Assembly: GCF_016916835.1 (NCBI RefSeq) | Contig: NZ_JAFFIX010000019.1 | Location: 1-64,000 of the forward strand | DNA length: 64,000 nt | Direction of reading: 5' to 3' | From: Actinacidiphila bryophytorum | GTDB taxonomy: Bacteria > Actinomycetota > Actinomycetes > Streptomycetales > Streptomycetaceae | Position numbers and translations under genes: made by a program | The notes under the pieces: generated by a model | What the model was told of the DNA's origin: nothing | Databases searched by the model: none | The model's input: the letters and a program-made list of their open reading frames with translations, nothing else | In this document: piece by piece, positions 1 to 8,567 of the stretch | Numbering within the stretch: position 1 is the first letter of the stretch | How the letters are laid out: each line of letters begins with the position of its first letter

Positions 1-38
1 GTCAGCCCCCGTGCCGTGCACGGGGGCTGACGCTTTTC
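1..38 (+). terminator. Intrinsic terminator hairpin at the window edge
   Basis: Positions 1-14 and 18-31 are perfect reverse complements, giving a 14-bp GC-rich stem with a 3-base loop. Four T residues follow at 34-37. This is a classic terminator for a gene lying to the left of the window, and it insulates the HAD phosphatase gene that starts at 68. The upstream gene is not visible. Confidence 0.8.
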
Positions 39-67
39 TGCGTTCTGCGGCCCTGTACCGTGTGGCC

Positions 68-715
68 ATGCCCTACGACCTGGTCATCTTCGACAACGAC
101 GGCGTTCTCGTCGACAGCGAGCGGATCTCCAACCGCATCCTGGCGGACTGCCTGACCGAGGCCGGGTTCCCGACGACCTTCGAGGACTCGGTCAGGGACT
201 TCATGGGTGCCGCGATGCACCGCGTGCACGATGTCGTCCGGGAGCGGGGCGGCGGGAGTCTGCCCGAGGGGTTCGACGCGGGTTATCACGCCCGTGTCTT
301 CGCGGCGTTCGAGCGGGAGTTGGAGCCGGTCGAGGGTGTCGCCGTCGTCCTGGAGAAGCTGGCGGCGGACGGGGTGCCGTACTGCCTGGCGTCGTCCGGG
401 GGGCATGAGCGGATCAGGGTGGCGCTGCGGAAGACCGGGCTGTACGAGAGGTTCGGGGAGGAGCGGATCTTCTCGTCGCAGGACGTGGGGCGGGGGAAGC
501 CGGCGCCTGACCTGTTCCTGCACGCGGCCCGCACGATGGGGGTGCTGCCGGAGCGGTGTGCCGTGGTGGAGGACAGCGGGCTGGGGGTGGCGGCGGCGCG
601 GGCGGCCGGGATGGCGGTGTTCGGTTACACGGCGATGACGCCGGCGGCGAAGCTCGCGGACGCCAGTGCCCTGTTCTCCGTTATGGCCGAGCTGCCCGAC
701 CTGCTGTTCCGCTGA
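68..715 (+). CDS. HAD-superfamily hydrolase (phosphatase/phosphoglucomutase-like)
   Basis: This 215-residue protein is a cytosolic HAD phosphohydrolase of the beta-phosphoglucomutase/phosphoglycolate phosphatase type. Motif I is FDNDGVL, with nucleophile Asp9 and acid/base Asp11. Motif II is the SS pair in CLASSGG, motif III is the lysine in GKPAPD and motif IV is VVEDSGLG. The helical cap follows motif I. The ATG at 68 puts motif I at the usual distance from the N terminus; an upstream in-frame ATG at 11 would fall inside the terminator hairpin and is rejected. The substrate cannot be told from sequence. It is followed by an MFS gene on the same strand after about 95 bp. Confidence 0.9.
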   Translation: MPYDLVIFDNDGVLVDSERISNRILADCLTEAGFPTTFEDSVRDFMGAAMHRVHDVVRERGGGSLPEGFDAGYHARVFAAFERELEPVEGVAVVLEKLAADGVPYCLASSGGHERIRVALRKTGLYERFGEERIFSSQDVGRGKPAPDLFLHAARTMGVLPERCAVVEDSGLGVAAARAAGMAVFGYTAMTPAAKLADASALFSVMAELPDLLFR

Positions 716-810
716 CCCGCGGGGAATTCCCGGGTACGGGGGACCGCGAGGCAGGATCGTGACTCCGCGCACCTACTCATCCGTAGCTTTCGCGTCTACC
801 GTGCTCGCTT

Positions 811-2034
811 ATGGACGACGACGCTCGCCCGCAGTCCCTGCGGTACGGCCGTGCGGCCCTCGCGGTCAGCTTCTTCGCGCAGGGGGCGCTCTTCGCGTTG
901 CTGGTGACCCGGATTCCGGCGATCCAGGACCGCTACGGGATCAGTGACGGGCTGCTGCCGGTGTTCCTGGCCGCGGTGCCGATCCTGGCGGGTCTGGGCA
1001 GCGTCGCGACCGAGCAGCTGGTCAAGCGGCTGCGGCCGAGTGTGGTGCTGCGCTGGGTGCAGCCGGTGGTGGCGCTGGTGCTGGTCGGCCTGGGGGCCGG
1101 GTCGAGCATGTGGGTGGCCGGTGTGACGCTGGCGCTGTTCGGGGTGTGCGTCGGCGGGCTGGACGCGTCGATGAACATGCTCGGGGTGAGCCTGCAGCGG
1201 GAGTACGGGCGCAGCATCATGCTGGGCTTCCATGCCGCGTACAGCCTGGGCGGCATCATCGGGGCGTCGCTGGCCTGGTCGGGTGCGCACTGGCACGTCT
1301 CGCTCGTGGCGCTGTACGGGCCCGCGGTGCTGGTGCTGATCCCGCTGACGCTAGTGGCGAGCCGCTGGTACCGGGACGCGTTCGACGCACCCGCGGGCAC
1401 GGACACCGGCCAGGCCGCCCAGCAGGAGACGCAGCCGGTGGTGATGCGGCTGCTGATGCCGCTCTGCCTGGTGATGGCGTTCGCGTACATCGGCGACTCG
1501 ACGGTCTCCAACTGGAGCGCGAAGTACCTGCAGGACACCCTGCACAGCTCCGAGCAGCTCTCGACGGTCCCCTACGCCGTCTACATGGTGACGACGCTGC
1601 TGGGCCGCTCGGTGGGCGACTTCGGGGTGCGGCGGTTCGGTGCGGTGGCGGTGGTGCGGCTTGGCACGGTCGTGGCCATGGCGGGGTTCGCGGTCGTGGC
1701 GGTGGCGCCGGGTGCGTGGGTCGGGATGCTGGGCTTCACGCTGCTGGGGTTCGGGCTGTGCGTGATCGTGCCGCAGACCTTCGCGGCTGCCGGGCGGCTC
1801 TTCCCCGGGGCGTCGGACACGGCCATCGCGCGGCTGAACGTCTTCAACTACGTGGGTTTCCTGGTGGGGTCGCCGCTGGTGGGCGCGCTGGGTGACGCGT
1901 GGAGCTACCGCGGCGCCATGCTCGTACCGATGGTGCTGGTGGGGTTGACGCTGCACTACGCCAGGTCATTCGGTGCGGAGTCCGCCGGGTACGGTGTCGG
2001 CCATGAGCGGCCGAGCACAGTTGATGTGGGATGA
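811..2034 (+). CDS. MFS transporter
   Basis: This 407-residue integral membrane protein has about twelve hydrophobic segments and a hydrophilic central loop near residues 190-210 (rich in D, T, Q and E), the usual plan of a major facilitator with two six-helix halves. An early GALFALLVTRIPAIQDRYGISDG stretch resembles the fucose/permease-like MFS group often annotated in Streptomyces, but the substrate is unknown. The ATG at 811 is the first good start after the HAD gene. Its last 32 bases overlap the start of the AcuC-type deacetylase, so the two genes are probably translationally coupled. Confidence 0.88.
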   Translation: MDDDARPQSLRYGRAALAVSFFAQGALFALLVTRIPAIQDRYGISDGLLPVFLAAVPILAGLGSVATEQLVKRLRPSVVLRWVQPVVALVLVGLGAGSSMWVAGVTLALFGVCVGGLDASMNMLGVSLQREYGRSIMLGFHAAYSLGGIIGASLAWSGAHWHVSLVALYGPAVLVLIPLTLVASRWYRDAFDAPAGTDTGQAAQQETQPVVMRLLMPLCLVMAFAYIGDSTVSNWSAKYLQDTLHSSEQLSTVPYAVYMVTTLLGRSVGDFGVRRFGAVAVVRLGTVVAMAGFAVVAVAPGAWVGMLGFTLLGFGLCVIVPQTFAAAGRLFPGASDTAIARLNVFNYVGFLVGSPLVGALGDAWSYRGAMLVPMVLVGLTLHYARSFGAESAGYGVGHERPSTVDVG

Positions 2035-3193
2035 GCGGGTCACCGGTTACGACTTCGGCCCAGGGCATCCGATGGACCCGGTGCGGCTGTCGCTCACCAG
2101 GGACCTGGTGCGGGCCTTCGGGCTCGACCCGGCGCTGCGGGTGGTGGCGGCCCCGGCGGCCGGCGAGTCGACGCTGAGGTTGGTGCACGACGCGGAGTAC
2201 GTGGCCGCGGTGCGGCAGGCGTCGGGGGAGCCGGCGTCGGCGGCAGCGGCGTACCGGGCGTACGCCGCCTACGGTCTGGGGACCGAGGACAACCCGGTCT
2301 TCCCGGGGATGCACGAGGTCTCGGCGCTGATCGCGGGGCAGTCGGTGGCGGCGGCCGAGGCGGTGTGGCGGGGTGAGGCGGCGCACGCGGTGAACTTCGC
2401 GGGCGGGCTGCACCATGCGATGCCGGGGGCGGCGGCGGGCTTCTGCGTCTACAACGACGCGGCTCTCGCGGTGGCGCGGCTGCTGGAGCTGGGCGCGGAG
2501 CGGGTGGCGTACGTCGATGTGGACGTCCACCACGGCGACGGGGTGCAGACGGCCTTCTGGGACGACCCGCGGGTGCTGACGATCTCGCTGCACGAGCATC
2601 CGCGCACTCTCTTCCCGCACACCGGCTGGCCGGAGGAGACCGGTGGGCCGGGGGCCGAGGGCGGGGCGGTGAACGTGGCGCTGCCGCCGGGGACGGGGGA
2701 CGCGGGGTGGCTGCGGGCCTTCCACGCGGTGGTGCCCGAGCTGCTGGCCGCCTTCCGGCCGCAGGTGCTGGTCAGCCAGCACGGGGCGGACACGCATGTG
2801 GAGGACCCGCTGGCGCACCTGGCGGTGACCGTGGACGCCCAGCGGATGGTCGCGGAGGCCTGCCACGCGCTGGCGCACGAGCACGCGGAGGGGCGCTGGG
2901 TGGCGCTGGGGGGCGGCGGCTACGCGGTGACCGACGTGGTGCCGCGGACGTGGACGCATCTGGTGGCGATCGCGGCGGGCGCGCCGGTTGCGCCGGAGTC
3001 GGCGGTTCCGCAGGAGTGGCGGCAGGAGGTCTACGCGCGCACCAGGCGGCCTGCGCCGCTGCGGATGACCGATGGGAGGCAACCGCGCTGGACGGGCTTC
3101 GAGGAGGCCGGCTACGACCCCGCGGACCGGCTGGACCAGGCGGTGCTGGCGACGCGGCGGGCGGTCTTCCCGCTGCACGGGCTGCTGCCGTAG
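2003..3193 (+). CDS. AcuC-type histone-deacetylase-superfamily protein
   Basis: This 396-residue protein is a Zn-dependent deacetylase of the arginase/HDAC fold, closest in pattern to acetoin-utilisation protein AcuC, which removes acetyl groups from lysines such as that of acetyl-CoA synthetase. The family motifs are visible: the HHA pair with FCVYND, the zinc-ligand block DVDVHHGDG, ISLHE, and the later QHGADTH block. Length matches AcuC proteins. The ATG at 2003 lies inside the 3' end of the MFS gene in another frame. Cytosolic; the actual substrate in this organism is inferred, not shown. Confidence 0.9.
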   Translation: MSGRAQLMWDERVTGYDFGPGHPMDPVRLSLTRDLVRAFGLDPALRVVAAPAAGESTLRLVHDAEYVAAVRQASGEPASAAAAYRAYAAYGLGTEDNPVFPGMHEVSALIAGQSVAAAEAVWRGEAAHAVNFAGGLHHAMPGAAAGFCVYNDAALAVARLLELGAERVAYVDVDVHHGDGVQTAFWDDPRVLTISLHEHPRTLFPHTGWPEETGGPGAEGGAVNVALPPGTGDAGWLRAFHAVVPELLAAFRPQVLVSQHGADTHVEDPLAHLAVTVDAQRMVAEACHALAHEHAEGRWVALGGGGYAVTDVVPRTWTHLVAIAAGAPVAPESAVPQEWRQEVYARTRRPAPLRMTDGRQPRWTGFEEAGYDPADRLDQAVLATRRAVFPLHGLLP

Positions 3194-3340
3194 GAGACAT
3201 GCCGTAGGAGGCGTGGGGCAGGGGGCCGGGTGCCGGAGTCGTACCCGTTGGTGCGCGGGCCGTTGTTCGGGCCGGTACCTGTAGGGTGAATTTGGCGGTT
3301 TCCGCACGCCTTGGGCGAGTTGGGCCGTCACGATCATGCT

Positions 3341-4162
3341 GTGGTGAGTGTCGGCGCGCTGCGCGCGCATTTGGTGGCGGCCGGGCTGGCCGGTCAGGTC
3401 GCGACGCCGCGGGAGAAGAGCCTGGCAAGCTATCGGCTGTTCGCGGCGCGCGACCCGCGGCAGACGCTGGGGCTCGACCCGGCGGGGGAGTGGACGGCGG
3501 CCGACCTGCTGCGGCTGATGGCCGACCGGTGCGGGGTCTCGCCCGATCCGGAGCTGACGTCGGGTCCCGACGCGATCGACCCGGACTGTACGGTGGCGGC
3601 GCTCGACGCGTTCGCTGAGCGGCTCGCGCGGGCCGCCCGTGACCGCATTCCGATCCTCTTGGGCACAGGACATCCACATCGCCTCCTCGGTTTCTACGCA
3701 TCTTTGGCCGCGGCTCTCTCGGCGGCGGGATGTGTCGTCCTCACCCCTGCGTATGGGCGCGACGTGGACGTGCCCACGCAGTTCGGCGTACGCCGCCATC
3801 ATTTGTGGTACGTCGGAGGAGTCGCCGTGGCCCGCCCGGTGGACACGGACAGTGACCGTCCGCCGGTCGAGCCGGGCGCCCACACCCACTCGCCGCTGCC
3901 CGTCAGAGCGGCTCTCGCGGCGGCCGCGGAACAGGGCGGAATGCTGCCGCGGCTGGTCGTCGGAGATCACGGATTCGTGTGCGGCGCAGGTCAGTTGGGC
4001 ATTGAAGCCATCGGTCTTGCGGACTGCGACGACCCCGCGGTATTCGTCGCCGAGGCGGAGGGCAGCGTATCGGTCGCGGTGCCCGTCGACGACGCCGTGA
4101 GGTCCGACTACTACCGGCCATTGACGCGCTACGTACTCAAGCGTGCCTGGCTGTCCCAGTAG
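3341..4162 (+). CDS. Conserved actinobacterial protein (often labelled phosphatase)
   Basis: A protein of about 273 residues with no transmembrane segment or signal peptide. A GTGHPHRLLGFY stretch near residue 116 and a later VVGDHGFVCGAGQLG stretch look like phosphate- or nucleotide-binding loops. I recognise it as a conserved Streptomyces protein commonly called phosphatase in databases, but I see no classical phosphatase motif. The start is uncertain: GTG at 3341 or 3344, or TTG at 3311, none with a strong Shine-Dalgarno sequence. It sits between acuC and a helix-turn-helix gene with separate promoters likely. Confidence 0.7.
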   Translation: MVSVGALRAHLVAAGLAGQVATPREKSLASYRLFAARDPRQTLGLDPAGEWTAADLLRLMADRCGVSPDPELTSGPDAIDPDCTVAALDAFAERLARAARDRIPILLGTGHPHRLLGFYASLAAALSAAGCVVLTPAYGRDVDVPTQFGVRRHHLWYVGGVAVARPVDTDSDRPPVEPGAHTHSPLPVRAALAAAAEQGGMLPRLVVGDHGFVCGAGQLGIEAIGLADCDDPAVFVAEAEGSVSVAVPVDDAVRSDYYRPLTRYVLKRAWLSQ

Positions 4163-4290
4163 TCAACCATTGGCAACTCCTCTTCCCCACTTACCTCATG
4201 CGCCCCTAATCTGGGGGGGAGCGCACGCGCCGCTTTGAGTCGCCGGAGGGGAAGCCGGTGCCCGGCGTGTGCGGAAGGTTCAGGTGTGAC

Positions 4291-4503
4291 ATGGCTACTA
4301 CTGAAACGCGGCCTCTGAACGAGGTCGTTTTCCTCACCGTCGCCGAAGTGGCGGCGGTGATGCGGGTGTCGAAGATGACGGTGTACCGCCTGGTGCACAG
4401 CGGTCATCTGCCGGCGATTCGCGTGGGTCGTTCGTTCCGGGTCCCGGAGCAGGCGGTGCACGAGTACCTGCGCGAGTCCTACGTGGGGGTGGAATCTGCC
4501 TGA
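4291..4503 (+). CDS. Small excisionase-family helix-turn-helix DNA-binding protein
   Basis: This 70-residue protein is almost entirely one MerR/excisionase-type winged helix-turn-helix. The core is TVAEVAAVMRVSKMTVYRLV followed by the wing HLPAIRVGRSFRVPEQAV. Such proteins bind DNA as small architectural or transcription factors; BldC is a distant developmental relative, but this one lacks BldC-specific residues. The ATG at 4291 gives the usual family length. A GTG at 4258 with a better spaced GGAGGG (4245-4250) would add eleven residues and cannot be excluded. It lies upstream of the bS22-like ribosomal protein gene. Confidence 0.85.
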   Translation: MATTETRPLNEVVFLTVAEVAAVMRVSKMTVYRLVHSGHLPAIRVGRSFRVPEQAVHEYLRESYVGVESA

Positions 4504-4638
4504 GAAGGCCCTGACGGGCAGATGACCGTCCGCGTGGGCCTCGTTTATGTCCGTCCGCTCCGGGCGGGTAGGCTTGGCCGACGTAGGTCGTGTGGGCTCG
4601 GACGCCCCGCACCGAGTGAAACCGAAGCGAGGGTAGTC

Positions 4639-4737
4639 GTGGGCTCTGTCATCAAGAAGCGGCGTAAGCGTATGGCCAAGAAGAAGCACCGCAAGCTGCT
4701 GAAGCGGACGCGTGTCCAGCGCCGCAACAAGAAGTAA
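4639..4737 (+). CDS. bS22-like 32-residue ribosomal protein (AURKAIP1/COX24 domain)
   Basis: This 32-residue, extremely basic peptide begins MGSVIKKRRKRMAKKK and ends RRNKK; about two thirds of its residues are Lys or Arg. It matches the actinobacterial AURKAIP1/COX24-domain protein that has been seen on mycobacterial 30S subunits as bS22. The start is GTG at 4639 with GAGGG at 4629-4633, five bases upstream. A strong hairpin terminator follows immediately. It is too short for many gene callers, but conservation of this basic sequence in actinobacteria supports it. Confidence 0.9.
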   Translation: MGSVIKKRRKRMAKKKHRKLLKRTRVQRRNKK

Positions 4738-4762
4738 GCGGGCGACTTTTCCGCCGCACTTC

Positions 4763-4803
4763 CTGCCCTCCCCCACCGCCGCACGGCGGCCGGGGGAGGG
4801 CAG
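4763..4803 (+). terminator. Terminator after the bS22-like gene
   Basis: Positions 4763-4774 and 4792-4803 form a perfect 12-bp stem. A second stem lies inside it (4776-4780 with 4785-4789, loop 4781-4784). It begins 25 bases after the stop codon of the small ribosomal protein, with TTTT just upstream at 4747-4750. Confidence 0.75.
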
Positions 4804-4898
4804 TGGCATGTCCGGCGGGCAACAGGTGCATGTCGGGGGGCGCGCGGGGGAGGCGCAGGGGATACGGTGCGGGTAAACCCCGAGGAAGGCGCTGAACC

Positions 4899-5972
4899 GT
4901 GGGCGTGGGCAAGGTGGTGCTCGTCACAGGCGCCGCGCGGCAGCTCGGCGGCAGGTTCGTCCGGCGGATCGTGCACGACCCCCAGGTCGCGCGGGTCGTC
5001 GCCGTCGACGCGGTGCCGCCGGAGCAGGACCTGGGCGGTGCGGAGTTCGTCAGGGCCGACATCCGGCAGCCGGTGATCGCCAAGGTGCTGGCACAGCACT
5101 CCGTGGACACCGTGGTGCACCTGGACGTCACCGGCACCCCGCTGGGCTCCGGCGGCCGCACCCAGGTCAAGGAGACCAACGTCATCGGCACCATGCAGCT
5201 GCTCGGCGCCTGCCAGAAGGCGCCGACCGTGCAGCGGCTGGTCGTGAAGTCCACCACCAGCGTCTACGGCTCCGCGCCGCGCGACCCCGCGGTCTTCCAC
5301 GAGACGACGCCGGTCAAGTCGCTGCCCAGCGGCGGCTTCGCCAAGGACGCCGTCGAGGTCGAGGGGTACGTACGCGGCTTCGCCCGCCGCCGGCCCGACG
5401 TCGCGGTGGCGGTGCTGCGCTTCGCGAACATCCTCGGACCCGACGCGGACACCCCGCTCGCGGAGTTCTTCGCGCTGCCGGTGCTGCCCACCGTCTTCGG
5501 CTACGACCCCCGGTTGCAGTTCGTCCACCAGGACGACGTGCTGGACGTGCTGGTGCTCGCCGCCTTCGACGCCCGCCGCGGCACCCTCAACAGCGGCACG
5601 TTCAACATCGCGGGCGACGGGGTGCTGCTGCTGTCGCAGACCGCCAGGCGGCTGGGCAAGCCCACCGTGCCGGTGCTGCTGCCCGCGGTGACCTGGCTCG
5701 GGCAGGTGCTGCGCACGGCTGGCGTGACGGACTTCGCACCCGAGCAGATCCGGCTGCTCACGCACGGCCGGGTCGTCGACACCACGCAGATGCGCGACAC
5801 CCTCGGCTTCGAGCCGACGTACACCACCGCCGAGACCTTCCACGACTTCGCCCGCAGCCACGGCCCGGGGCTGCTGCCCCCGGCCCGGCTCGCCGCCGCC
5901 GTGGACCGGCTCGCCGCGGCGGTGCCGCCCGCCCACGGGAAGGAGCAGGGACCATGGCCGACGCCAAGGTGA
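4899..5972 (+). CDS. NAD-dependent epimerase/dehydratase (extended SDR)
   Basis: This 357-residue cytosolic protein has an N-terminal Rossmann motif VTGAARQLGG in the first 20 residues, as in extended short-chain dehydrogenases that act on nucleotide sugars. Other SDR features are HLDVTG after strand 4, SSxYG-like STTSVYG (about residue 120) and NILGPDADTPL. The usual YxxxK is not obvious, because GFAKDAVEVEGYVRG takes its place, so the catalytic residues may be altered. Start GTG 4899 has GAGGAAGG at 4882-4889. Its end overlaps the acyltransferase start by 19 bases, indicating an operon. The two proteins are neighbours in Streptomyces in general and may work on a shared lipid or sugar-lipid substrate (inference). 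Confidence 0.85.
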   Translation: MGVGKVVLVTGAARQLGGRFVRRIVHDPQVARVVAVDAVPPEQDLGGAEFVRADIRQPVIAKVLAQHSVDTVVHLDVTGTPLGSGGRTQVKETNVIGTMQLLGACQKAPTVQRLVVKSTTSVYGSAPRDPAVFHETTPVKSLPSGGFAKDAVEVEGYVRGFARRRPDVAVAVLRFANILGPDADTPLAEFFALPVLPTVFGYDPRLQFVHQDDVLDVLVLAAFDARRGTLNSGTFNIAGDGVLLLSQTARRLGKPTVPVLLPAVTWLGQVLRTAGVTDFAPEQIRLLTHGRVVDTTQMRDTLGFEPTYTTAETFHDFARSHGPGLLPPARLAAAVDRLAAAVPPAHGKEQGPWPTPR

Positions 5973-7087
5973 TCCCCTTCGACGAGGACTCGCGCGGCCG
6001 GCGCGGCTCCGGCCGCCACCGCCCCGGGCGCGGCCGTACGCCCGCGCCCGGCAGGGCCGCGGACGGCGTGCAGCCGCCGCTGGCCGCGGTGCCCGAGGAC
6101 GGCGCCGTACCGCAGCCACCGCAGCCCGGCATTCCCGCGCAGGCCGCGGGCGGCCGCCCGGTCGAGCCGCCGGCCGGGGAGCCGCCGGGGGAGCCGCGCG
6201 GCGACCTGGCCGCGGCCGTCGGGGCGGTCGCCGACCGGGTGCTCGGCGGCGACTGGGAGCGCAAGGTCGCCTCGGGCCTCGCCTTCCTGCGGCGCCGGGT
6301 CACCGGCGAGTACGAGGTCGACGAGTTCGGCTACGACGCCGAGCTGACCGACCAGGTGCTGATGTCGCTGCTGCGGCCGATGTTCGGGGCGTACTTCCGG
6401 GTCGAGGTCCGCGGCATCGAGAACATCCCCGCCGAGGGCGGGGCACTGGTCGTCTCCAACCACTCGGGGACGCTGCCGCTGGACGGCCTGATGGCCCAGG
6501 TCGCCGTGCACGACCACCACCCCGCGGGCCGCCATCTGCGGCTGCTGGCCGCCGACCTGGTCTTCATGATGCCGCTGGTCAACGAGCTGGCCCGCAAGCT
6601 CGGCCACACGCTGGCGTGCGCGGAGGACGCGGAGGTCCTGCTGGAGCGCGGTGAGGTCGTCGGGGTGATGCCCGAGGGCTTCAAGGGCATCGGCAAGCCC
6701 TTCGCCGACCGCTACAAGCTGCAGCGTTTCGGGCGCGGCGGCTTCGTGGCGACGGCGCTGAAGACGAAGGTGCCGATCGTGCCGTGCTCGGTGGTGGGGG
6801 CCGAGGAGATCTACCCGATGGTCGGGAACTCCCGCACGGTGGCGCGGCTGCTGGGCCTGCCGTACTTCCCGCTGACGCCGACCTTCCCCTGGCTGGGGCC
6901 TGCGGGCCTGGTGCCGCTCCCCACGAAGTGGGTGATCCAGTTCGGCGAGCCGATCCCCACGGACGGCTACCCGCCGGAGGCGGCGGAGGATCCGATGCTG
7001 GTCTTCAACCTGACCGACCAGGTCCGCGAGACGATCCAGCACACCTTGTACGAGCTGCTGGTCCAGCGCAGGTCGGTCTTCTTCTGA
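5954..7087 (+). CDS. Lysophospholipid acyltransferase family protein (PlsC-like)
   Basis: A 377-residue protein with a Pro/Gly/Arg-rich, probably disordered first 90 residues and then a glycerolipid acyltransferase domain. The catalytic block is SNHSGTLPLDG, with His170 and Asp177 spaced more widely than the HX4D of classical PlsC, as in the MGAT-like branch. The acceptor-phosphate motif MPEGFKGIGKPF follows near residue 235. It should transfer an acyl chain to a lysophospholipid or related glycerol acceptor at the membrane. The ATG at 5954 overlaps the epimerase gene. It is convergent with rsbN and ends at a shared perfect hairpin. Confidence 0.85.
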   Translation: MADAKVIPFDEDSRGRRGSGRHRPGRGRTPAPGRAADGVQPPLAAVPEDGAVPQPPQPGIPAQAAGGRPVEPPAGEPPGEPRGDLAAAVGAVADRVLGGDWERKVASGLAFLRRRVTGEYEVDEFGYDAELTDQVLMSLLRPMFGAYFRVEVRGIENIPAEGGALVVSNHSGTLPLDGLMAQVAVHDHHPAGRHLRLLAADLVFMMPLVNELARKLGHTLACAEDAEVLLERGEVVGVMPEGFKGIGKPFADRYKLQRFGRGGFVATALKTKVPIVPCSVVGAEEIYPMVGNSRTVARLLGLPYFPLTPTFPWLGPAGLVPLPTKWVIQFGEPIPTDGYPPEAAEDPMLVFNLTDQVRETIQHTLYELLVQRRSVFF

Positions 7088-7097
7088 ACGGCCCGTG

Positions 7098-7145
7098 AGC
7101 GGTCCGGGGTCGCCCTCCCCGCCGGGAGGGCGACCCCGGACCGCT
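7098..7145. terminator. Bidirectional terminator between the acyltransferase and rsbN
   Basis: Positions 7098-7119 and 7124-7145 are perfect 22-bp complements with a 4-base loop (7120-7123). The stem runs from just after the plsC-like stop to the first base of the rsbN stop codon, so it can serve both convergent genes. Confidence 0.85.
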
Positions 7146-8365
7146 CATCCCTCGTCGTCGGTGGTCGTGCCCAGGCCCAGGCCGGGGAGGAGGCCGGGGA
7201 GGAGCGGGGGGAGGGTCACGGAGTGGCCCGAGGGGATGGACGGGGACGGGGAGTCCGGGGTCGGCAGGGTCGGGAGCGGGCCGAGCGGGTTCGTCCCGCC
7301 GATGAGCCCGTCGGCCGGCGTCGTACCGGACGGCGTGGGGCTCGCGCTCTGCGTGCCGGCGCCGTTGTCCTCGGGCGTGGCCGGGGCGGAGGCGGACGGC
7401 GCGGCGGGCGAACCGCCGGAGGGGCCGGAGTCCGAGGAGCCGCCGCCCCCGTGGGTGCGCTCGCCCTTCTTCGGCTGCGGAAGCAGCGCCTGCAGCGGGG
7501 CGACCTCCTGGTCTATGGCGTCGAAGACCGAGGAGACCTGCTCGGAGACGTCGGTGAGCTGGCTGGGCAGCTTGCCGCGCAGGTCGGTCCAGCCCTGGCG
7601 GTGCGCCGCCGAGAAGGAGTTGAGCGTCTCGATCGGCTGGAGCGAGCCGTCCTCCTGGTAGGCCTGGCTGAGCAGCCGGTGGCCCTCGGAGGCCTCCTGG
7701 TGCATGCCCGACAGGGCCTTGCGCACCTCGGAGACCGACTCGTCGTCGAGCGGTCCGCCGCGGCCGCGGTCCATGAGGCGGCGGGCCTCCTGCAGGCGCG
7801 TGGAGGCCATGTCGAGGTAGACCTTGCCACGGGAGGCGTCCCCGTTGGCCATGTCGAGCTTGAGGTCCTCCATACCGCGCTTGAGGCCGTAGAGGGTGTC
7901 GCCGGGCAGCGCGTTGGTGCTGGCCGCCGCGACTCCGCCGAAGGCGCCCGCCGCGACCCCGACGGTGAGCCCGCCGACGGCGAGCCGCCGGGAGAGCTTG
8001 CTGGTCGGGGTGAGTTTGCGCAGCCGGTGGCTGCCGCCCTGCCCGTCGCCGCGCTGCTCGGGCACCCGGGCGGTGGCCGGGAAGCTGCCGTCGGCGAGCG
8101 CCTGCTCCATCGCGGCGATCAGCTGGGCCCGCTGCACGGTCTTGCGCTCGGGGTCGAGCACCGGCCTGGGCTGCTCGGTGAGCGCCGTGGCCAGGGCGAG
8201 CAGGGCGCCCTGCTCGGGGTCGGCGTGCCGGGCCGCGGCGTGGCTGCCGTGGGCGTGGCCGCCCTGCTGCCGCTCCGGTGCGCCGGCGCCCTCCTGGGCG
8301 GCCGCGTCCTCAAGGGCCTGGGCGAAGGCGTTCGCCCGGCGGTGTGCCGTTGCCTGTCCGATCAC
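7145..8365 (-). CDS. rsbN: RsbN, membrane anti-sigma factor for sigma BldN
   Basis: About 406 residues: a cytoplasmic N-terminal sigma-binding part, one membrane segment around residues 128-149 (LAVGGLTVGVAAGAFGGVAAA), then a large extracytoplasmic DUF5667 domain starting SNALPGDTLYGLKR-like (here STNALPGDTLYGLKR), and a Ser/Pro/Thr-rich tail. It lies directly downstream of bldN on the same strand, the arrangement known in Streptomyces, where RsbN holds sigma BldN inactive. I prefer the GTG at 8365 because GGAGG lies eight bases upstream; the longer GTG start at 8374 would abut that Shine-Dalgarno sequence. A candidate ECF-type promoter lies at 8506-8534. Confidence 0.9.
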   Translation of the reverse strand: MIGQATAHRRANAFAQALEDAAAQEGAGAPERQQGGHAHGSHAAARHADPEQGALLALATALTEQPRPVLDPERKTVQRAQLIAAMEQALADGSFPATARVPEQRGDGQGGSHRLRKLTPTSKLSRRLAVGGLTVGVAAGAFGGVAAASTNALPGDTLYGLKRGMEDLKLDMANGDASRGKVYLDMASTRLQEARRLMDRGRGGPLDDESVSEVRKALSGMHQEASEGHRLLSQAYQEDGSLQPIETLNSFSAAHRQGWTDLRGKLPSQLTDVSEQVSSVFDAIDQEVAPLQALLPQPKKGERTHGGGGSSDSGPSGGSPAAPSASAPATPEDNGAGTQSASPTPSGTTPADGLIGGTNPLGPLPTLPTPDSPSPSIPSGHSVTLPPLLPGLLPGLGLGTTTDDEG

Positions 8366-8505
8366 GGGCGGCACCTCCTCTCGTCATCCACACTCGACTC
8401 CCCGTGCCGCCCGTGGGTTGCGCTGCATGCCACCCTTGCACCCGATCGAGTGAAACGCGGCAGCCGTGGCCTTCCGGCGCCGGGCACAAGTTGTCTGCAT
8501 GTGAA

Positions 8506-8534
8506 GCAACGAGTGCCGCGCCAGTTGGGTTACG
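8506..8534 (-). promoter_or_regulatory. Candidate ECF-sigma (BldN-type) promoter for rsbN
   Basis: On the minus strand CGTAAC (8534-8529) is followed by a 17-base spacer and CGTTGC (8511-8506). This GTAAC/CGT pair resembles ECF-sigma promoters, and rsbN is known to be transcribed by sigma BldN in Streptomyces. It lies about 140 bp upstream of the rsbN start, within the 202-bp gap after bldN. No transcript data are available here. Confidence 0.5.
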
Positions 8535-8567
8535 CAGGTGTGATGATCGTGCGGGGCCACCGAGGTC

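Noticed and set aside
1844..3970. Long minus-strand frame across the MFS and AcuC genes
   Set aside because: The translation is Arg/Pro/His-rich with no domain, and both plus-strand genes have clear families. It is a GC-rich shadow.
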